Below are positions 6,883 through 10,152 of a DNA stretch of 10,152 nucleotides, one piece after another. The notes under the pieces are model-generated. The model searched no databases. It was not told the origin of the DNA and saw only the letters and a list, made by a program, of their open reading frames with translations. Location: assembly GCA_026392575.1 (NCBI GenBank), contig JAPLBU010000178.1:1-10152 (forward strand), written 5' to 3'. Origin of the DNA: Actinomycetota bacterium. GTDB lineage: Bacteria > Actinomycetota > Actinomycetes > S36-B12. The translations under genes and the position numbers were made by a program. How positions within the stretch are numbered: position 1 is the stretch's first letter; each line of letters opens with the position of its first letter.

Positions 6883-6890
6883 TCCTCTTT
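6883..6890 (-). promoter_or_regulatory. Ribosome binding site deciding the BadH-like start
   Basis: AAAGAGGA ends four bases before the ATG at 6876-6878, so that ATG and not the GTG at 6891-6893 is the likely start. The 87-bp gap up to the flavoprotein stop (6879-6965) holds no other feature that I can see. Confidence 0.65.
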
Positions 6891-6965
6891 CACTGTTGTA
6901 GCGGGCCGAGTAATTCGTGCCCGTCGTCTTGGATGGTGCTGTGGTGCGAATCCGCAGGGGACCGC

Positions 6966-7937
6966 TCAGGGAGTGCTCGACAGCACCGGGTTGTTCGCGA
7001 ACTGGTAGGTCTCCCGGTCCGCTAGGCGACGCTCCCGGATGTAGGGCAGTGGAGTCGAAGGGTCTTCAGTGTCGAGTTCCCGCGCAAGACGGTGGCCATG
7101 GAAGATCGCCTGCGCGATCATGACCGGCGCATAGGCATCGCCGATGAGGAACGCACCCTTCGCCCCGGCTTCCTCTAACCGGCCGGGCTCGGAGATTGCT
7201 CGGAAGAGGGCGTCATCGGAGACCCTCTGTGTTGCCAGAACGAGTGCATCGGATGCCAGGTCCTCACGCTGTCCCGTCCAGAGGTTCTCGATGTGGGCGT
7301 GATTCTCAGACATCTCACTGATCGACGTCTGCGTGATGATGCGCACATTCAGAGACAGCAGACGTTCGTACATGCGCTGCTCCTCGAGCGTCTTTCGCAT
7401 GTACGGAGCCATCGTGTCCCAGGGCGTCACGTACACGACTCGCTTACCCTGCATTGCCAGATGCTCAGCCAAGGAGACGCCCATGTAGTAACCGTCCGTG
7501 TCATAAACGACAACGTGCTCGCCCTGGATTTCCACTTGTCCGACCATCAGATCCTCGGGAGTGAGCGCCGGCTGCCTCTCGGTTCCCGAGATGGGGCGCT
7601 GAGTGATCCCGTTGAGCCCGTCTCGCGCCCAGGACGAACCAGTCGCCACCACCAGATAGTCAGCTCCGTACGAGAGCACATCCTCCGCTGTGAGGACCCT
7701 GTTGGGAATGAACTCGAGATTGTCGAGTTTGTCGATTTGGATCTGCCGGTAGTCGGTGACCCGACCCCATTGGGCCAGGCCCGGCAACCGAGTCGTCCAC
7801 TTCAGGTGCCCACCCAGGGAGTCTGATCCATCGAGCAGGTGAACCCCCTCGTAGCCACGTTTCGCAAGGACGGTGGCACACTCCATTCCCGCAGGTCCCG
7901 CGCCAACAACGAGCACGAGGCTTGGAGATGCAGACAT
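6966..7937 (-). CDS. 3' fragment: FAD/NAD(P)-binding domains of the TMADH-like flavoprotein
   Basis: From the first usable ATG (7935-7937) this frame gives 323 residues. The FAD-binding VVGAGPAG is at 10-17, followed by SLGGHLKW and YGADYLVVATGSSW. A second nucleotide-binding fold-like segment is VVVYDTDGYYMGVSLAEHLA. A C-terminal FLIGDAYAPVMIAQAIFHGHRLA carries the usual GD for the FAD ribityl chain (near 266). The order and motifs match the C-terminal half of TMADH-type enzymes. The frame extends upstream to 8027, but that part only re-reads the barrel's C-terminus in the wrong frame. There is no Shine-Dalgarno before 7937, so independent translation would need re-initiation. The gene ends 87 bp before the BadH-like gene. 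Confidence 0.65.
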   Translation of the reverse strand: MSASPSLVLVVGAGPAGMECATVLAKRGYEGVHLLDGSDSLGGHLKWTTRLPGLAQWGRVTDYRQIQIDKLDNLEFIPNRVLTAEDVLSYGADYLVVATGSSWARDGLNGITQRPISGTERQPALTPEDLMVGQVEIQGEHVVVYDTDGYYMGVSLAEHLAMQGKRVVYVTPWDTMAPYMRKTLEEQRMYERLLSLNVRIITQTSISEMSENHAHIENLWTGQREDLASDALVLATQRVSDDALFRAISEPGRLEEAGAKGAFLIGDAYAPVMIAQAIFHGHRLARELDTEDPSTPLPYIRERRLADRETYQFANNPVLSSTP

Positions 7938-8997
7938 TGCAGCCGATGCACTCCCGGATCTCGTCAAGCCGGCCTTCCTCGATCTTCCGCGGAATGAACG
8001 GATCAGCAATGGCGGGTCGGGCGCCACCGATGAAGTCGCACTGACCCGACTTGATCGCCTCCGCCATCACGTCAGGATTCGTCATACGTCCCACGTTCAC
8101 AACAGGCTTGGTGGCCACGGTCTTAGCGATGCGCGTGTATTCAGCCTCGTAGTTCGTGTCCTTGAACCGCGAAGAGACCGCGTCTTCTCCCCAGTTGATG
8201 CTGCCGATATTGATATCCCAGAAGTCCACCAGCGGATCAAGCATGGCAATCGCCTTGATGCCCTCATCCCCCGATCGGATACCCCTGTCCCCCAAGCCGT
8301 ACGGAGCCTCGAGCGTGTCGATGGCGAATCGAAGGCCCACCGCGCACTTTGGGACCGCAACGCGAATATCCTCAACAAGTTCACGCATCAGCCGGATGCG
8401 ATTCTCGAACGAACCACCGTATTCATCTGAACGTCGGTTGTAGAACGGGTAGAGGAAGAATGCCGGCAGCGAGGCGACACCGGCGTAGATGCTGATCAGG
8501 TCGAAACCCGCTCGCTCTGCGCGCAGGGCAGCCGCCACGAAGTCGCGACGCAACTGGCCAATCTCATCCCGTGTCATCTCATGTGGTGTGTTGGCGAATC
8601 GCAGGTCGTTCTGCACCTGGCTGACTCCCCGCGTTGAGGATCGCGATTCGCCGTTCTGCGCAAGCCCACCCCCGTGCTTGAGCTCGATGCCCGCCAGGGC
8701 TCCGTGCGCGTGAACGCGCTCGGTCATCAGGCTCAGGTTCTGGATGTCACCCTCGTCCCAGATGCGAGCAGTCACGCCACCCGGGATCTGGTCGGCGTCC
8801 GGCGTGATGACACAAGACTCCGTGAAGATCACGGCCCAGCCACCATCAGCCTTGACCTCGCGGTGTGCGGCCTGCATCCCGGGCTTCTCTGACCCCGCAC
8901 CGTTGCACTGGGGCACCTGCCAGAAGCGGTTCTTGGCCGTTTTCGAGCCAATCGCAACAGGCTCGAACAGGATGTCGTGTCGCGGATCCCGTGACAT
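7660..8997 (-). CDS. 5' fragment: Old Yellow Enzyme (FMN) domain of the TMADH-like flavoprotein
   Basis: This frame gives 445 residues, of which the first 358 are homologous. The N-terminus DPRHDILFEPVAIG and RFWQVPQCNGAG match TMADH, and Cys31 sits where TMADH carries the 6-S-cysteinyl-FMN link (Cys30, mature numbering). Further barrel motifs are ARIWDEGD (77-84), YNRRSDEYGGSFENR (186-200), WGEDA (269-273) and GGARPAIADP (324-333). Three cluster cysteines appear at 350, 353 and 356. Residues 359-445 are an out-of-frame translation over the FAD domain. The TMADH substrate Tyr60 is Ser61 here and His172 is Val174, so the substrate is unlikely to be trimethylamine; enone or dienoyl-CoA reduction is possible. 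The ATG has GAGGAAGG at 9005-9012. It starts 51 bp after the C-N hydrolase gene. Confidence 0.7.
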   Translation of the reverse strand: MSRDPRHDILFEPVAIGSKTAKNRFWQVPQCNGAGSEKPGMQAAHREVKADGGWAVIFTESCVITPDADQIPGGVTARIWDEGDIQNLSLMTERVHAHGALAGIELKHGGGLAQNGESRSSTRGVSQVQNDLRFANTPHEMTRDEIGQLRRDFVAAALRAERAGFDLISIYAGVASLPAFFLYPFYNRRSDEYGGSFENRIRLMRELVEDIRVAVPKCAVGLRFAIDTLEAPYGLGDRGIRSGDEGIKAIAMLDPLVDFWDINIGSINWGEDAVSSRFKDTNYEAEYTRIAKTVATKPVVNVGRMTNPDVMAEAIKSGQCDFIGGARPAIADPFIPRKIEEGRLDEIRECIGCNVCISKPRARCWRGTCGNGVCHRPCETWLRGGSPARWIRLPGWAPEVDDSVAGPGPMGSGHRLPADPNRQTRQSRVHSQQGPHSGGCALVRS

Positions 8998-9048
8998 GTG
9001 GTGGCCTTCCTCGTAGTGGTAAAGGGTTGATTCGACAGGGCCAGCGGC

Positions 9049-9939
9049 CTAACCGTCGATCTCCACGTCCAGCCGCCCACCTAGAACGGCATAGGTGTCG
9101 GGCCGACGATCACGGATCAGATGAGCACCTGAGTTCAATTTGTATGCATCGTGAATGCCGCCCGCGACATCGATCTCAGCGATCGCCAATCCCGGATTGT
9201 CGTATCCGGTCGTCGCAATAATGCGGCCACGGGGGTCGATGATCTGCGAGATCCCGAAGAAGTGACGACCCCCGATGTCCCCGACGAGGTTCGACGAGAG
9301 GAACCAACGGTTGTTCTCGACCGCGCGCGTCCGCTCGAACAGAACGTAGTGATCGACCCAGACGTCCTGCTCCCCCGCGGCTGGGTCGTACAGCCACCAC
9401 GCGGTAGGCATGACAAGGACGTCGGCTCCCCGCAGCGTCAGCTCACGCGCAGCCTCCGGCCATGCCTTGTCGAAGCAGATCATCATGCCGACCTTGCCGA
9501 GTGCGGCGTCGAAGACGGGCCAATCCGACCCGGGCCTCCAGAACACCTTCTCCTGGATGGCCAGATGGACCTTGTGGTAGGTACCGGTCACGCCCCCTTC
9601 GGGGGTAACGAGGACGGAGGCGTTGTACGCGACACCCGGGCGCGATCCGCGCTCCGTCATGCCAAAGACCACAGAGAGATTCAACTCACGCGAGAGCGCC
9701 GCGATCCCCTGCACCCGATCCCCGCTCAATGACTCCGCCGAGGCCGCTACCTCGTCGATCATCGATTCCTCTTCCTCCGCCAAGTAGGCGCGCGGGTACC
9801 CCTGCATGCTGCATTCAGGGAAAACGAGGAACTCGACGCCGGCTGCGGCAGCCTCTCTCATATAGGACTCGTAGAGGGCGACATTCCTCTCCACGTCGTA
9901 ACTCCCAGGGAAACTGCACACTGCGACGACTGACTTCAT
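9049..9939 (-). CDS. Carbon-nitrogen hydrolase (nitrilase superfamily), amidase- or nitrilase-like
   Basis: This 296-residue cytosolic hydrolase has the Glu-Lys-Cys triad. Glu42 is in VFPECSMQGYP, Lys123 in YHKVHL, and nucleophile Cys155 in GMMICFDKAWPE. Glu130, shortly after the lysine, fits the second glutamate common in amidases of this superfamily. The segments FERTRAVENNRWFLSSN and GISQIIDPRGRIIA are typical. It would convert an amide, carbamoyl compound or nitrile to a carboxylate, and the subfamily cannot be fixed by eye. The frame is open upstream to the window edge, but the start is ATG 9939 with GGAGGT at 9944-9949, and homology begins at MKSVVAV. It is the most upstream complete gene, followed by the flavoprotein, so it could supply the acid for the PaaK-like ligase. 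Confidence 0.88.
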   Translation of the reverse strand: MKSVVAVCSFPGSYDVERNVALYESYMREAAAAGVEFLVFPECSMQGYPRAYLAEEEESMIDEVAASAESLSGDRVQGIAALSRELNLSVVFGMTERGSRPGVAYNASVLVTPEGGVTGTYHKVHLAIQEKVFWRPGSDWPVFDAALGKVGMMICFDKAWPEAARELTLRGADVLVMPTAWWLYDPAAGEQDVWVDHYVLFERTRAVENNRWFLSSNLVGDIGGRHFFGISQIIDPRGRIIATTGYDNPGLAIAEIDVAGGIHDAYKLNSGAHLIRDRRPDTYAVLGGRLDVEIDG

Positions 9940-10151
9940 AGGGACCTCCAAGGTGGTGATTGGTCGGTGACAAGTCCAGAGACCTGCCATCTTCCTGCAG
10001 GCGACGTGCTGTGAACCGCGAACGCCGCTGCCATCGTTGTCCCGACTGCACGGACTCCTCTTGCGGTGGCCATCCGAAAGCCCTCCTTGTCGAACGACAC
10101 CGAAGCCGGATCCGGCGTGATCTGCGAGCAGCCGAAGCTCAGGTGACCCCG
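9936..10151 (-). CDS. Possible C-terminal end of an upstream gene, or a 45-residue ORF (partial, uncertain)
   Basis: One frame is open from the right edge to a TGA that overlaps the C-N hydrolase ATG (ATGA), an arrangement common in operons. The edge part, RGHLSFGCSQITPDPASVSF and on to FR, has mostly G/C third positions, as coding DNA here does. An internal ATG at 10071-10073 with AAGGAGG at 10082-10088 could instead start a 45-residue peptide whose codon use looks less gene-like. I do not recognise either version. The 213 bases right of the hydrolase start contain nothing else that I can support. Confidence 0.3.
   Translation of the reverse strand, partial: RGHLSFGCSQITPDPASVSFDKEGFRMATARGVRAVGTTMAAAFAVHSTSPAGRWQVSGLVTDQSPPWRSL
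9944..9949 (-). promoter_or_regulatory. Ribosome binding site deciding the C-N hydrolase start
   Basis: GGAGGT lies four bases before the ATG at 9937-9939, so this ATG rather than the in-frame ATG at 9990 is the start. It falls inside the possible upstream ORF, consistent with translational coupling if that ORF is real. Confidence 0.7.
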
Positions 10152-10152
10152 G

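Larger units (their letters stand above)
6966..8997 (-). pseudogene. Trimethylamine-dehydrogenase-like flavoprotein, disrupted by an internal deletion and frameshift
   Basis: The 5' part (8997 to about 7924) encodes an Old Yellow Enzyme barrel plus the start of a 4Fe-4S site. The 3' part (about 7922 to 6966) encodes the FAD/ADP domains. In TMADH, dimethylamine dehydrogenase, histamine dehydrogenase and dienoyl-CoA reductase these form one chain, about 730 residues in TMADH. Here the frame shifts by one base immediately after CIGCNVCIS. Compared with the Methylophilus TMADH sequence I recall, about 37 residues are missing between the third cluster cysteine and VLIVGAGP, including the fourth cluster cysteine. 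The net loss is therefore about 110 bp, congruent to 2 modulo 3. Both halves are otherwise well preserved, so the event is recent, or an assembly artefact, or the halves are made as two proteins. Separate entries describe each half. Confidence 0.7.

Noticed and set aside
7938..8027. N-terminal extension of the FAD-domain frame
   Set aside because: These 30 codons overlap the well-conserved barrel sequence in another frame and show no homology. They are an artefact of the frameshift.
9940..9990. Upstream in-frame ATG for the C-N hydrolase
   Set aside because: The 17 extra residues do not resemble the family, whereas the ATG at 9939 has GGAGGT at good spacing and begins the beta-strand typical of nitrilases.
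1..10152. CRISPR arrays, tRNA/rRNA genes, insertion sequences or integration sites
   Set aside because: No spaced direct repeats, tRNA-like cloverleaf, transposase frames or terminal inverted repeats were noticed on either strand.

Overview
The window is about 10 kb of fairly GC-rich DNA in which every supported gene lies on the minus strand, so transcription runs right to left. Several features point to an actinobacterium, perhaps near Rhodococcus, Gordonia or Nocardioides. These are the strong AAGGAG/GGAGG ribosome binding sites, a TTGAC/TAnnnT promoter, a TetR repressor resembling KstR2, and a dense set of CoA-dependent catabolic genes. The taxon is an inference from style and protein resemblance, not a database match.

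From right to left the layout is: a possible gene end or small ORF at the right edge; a nitrilase-superfamily C-N hydrolase (9049-9939); a trimethylamine-dehydrogenase-like flavoprotein broken in the middle (6966-8997); a BadH-like short-chain dehydrogenase (6120-6878); a PaaK-like acyl-CoA ligase (4769-6142); an enoyl-CoA hydratase-family protein (3930-4721); a TetR regulator (3265-3879); and a promoter region. After the promoter come an amidohydrolase-2 family protein (2252-3103), a second enoyl-CoA hydratase (1503-2255), a crotonyl-CoA carboxylase/reductase-family protein (131-1411) and a hairpin. At the left edge are the first ten codons of what looks like methylmalonate-semialdehyde dehydrogenase.

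Taken together the genes read as a catabolic pathway for a ring or branched carboxylic acid. The C-N hydrolase could release an acid from an amide or nitrile. The PaaK-like ligase would make its CoA thioester. An enoyl-CoA hydratase and the BadH-like dehydrogenase would hydrate and oxidise the ring, as BadK and BadH do in cyclohexanecarboxylate degradation. The second crotonase or the amidohydrolase would hydrolyse the oxo-intermediate. The CCR-like reductase and the semialdehyde dehydrogenase would handle short-chain CoA products. The substrate is not identified.

Three observations stand out. The flavoprotein gene has lost roughly 110 bp at the iron-sulphur/FAD domain junction and changed frame there. 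A perfect (ATCG)5 repeat fills the 17-bp spacer of the amidohydrolase promoter, and a near-identical palindrome lies just upstream of tetR, which suggests a shared operator. The amidohydrolase lacks the HxH metal motif expected at its N-terminus.
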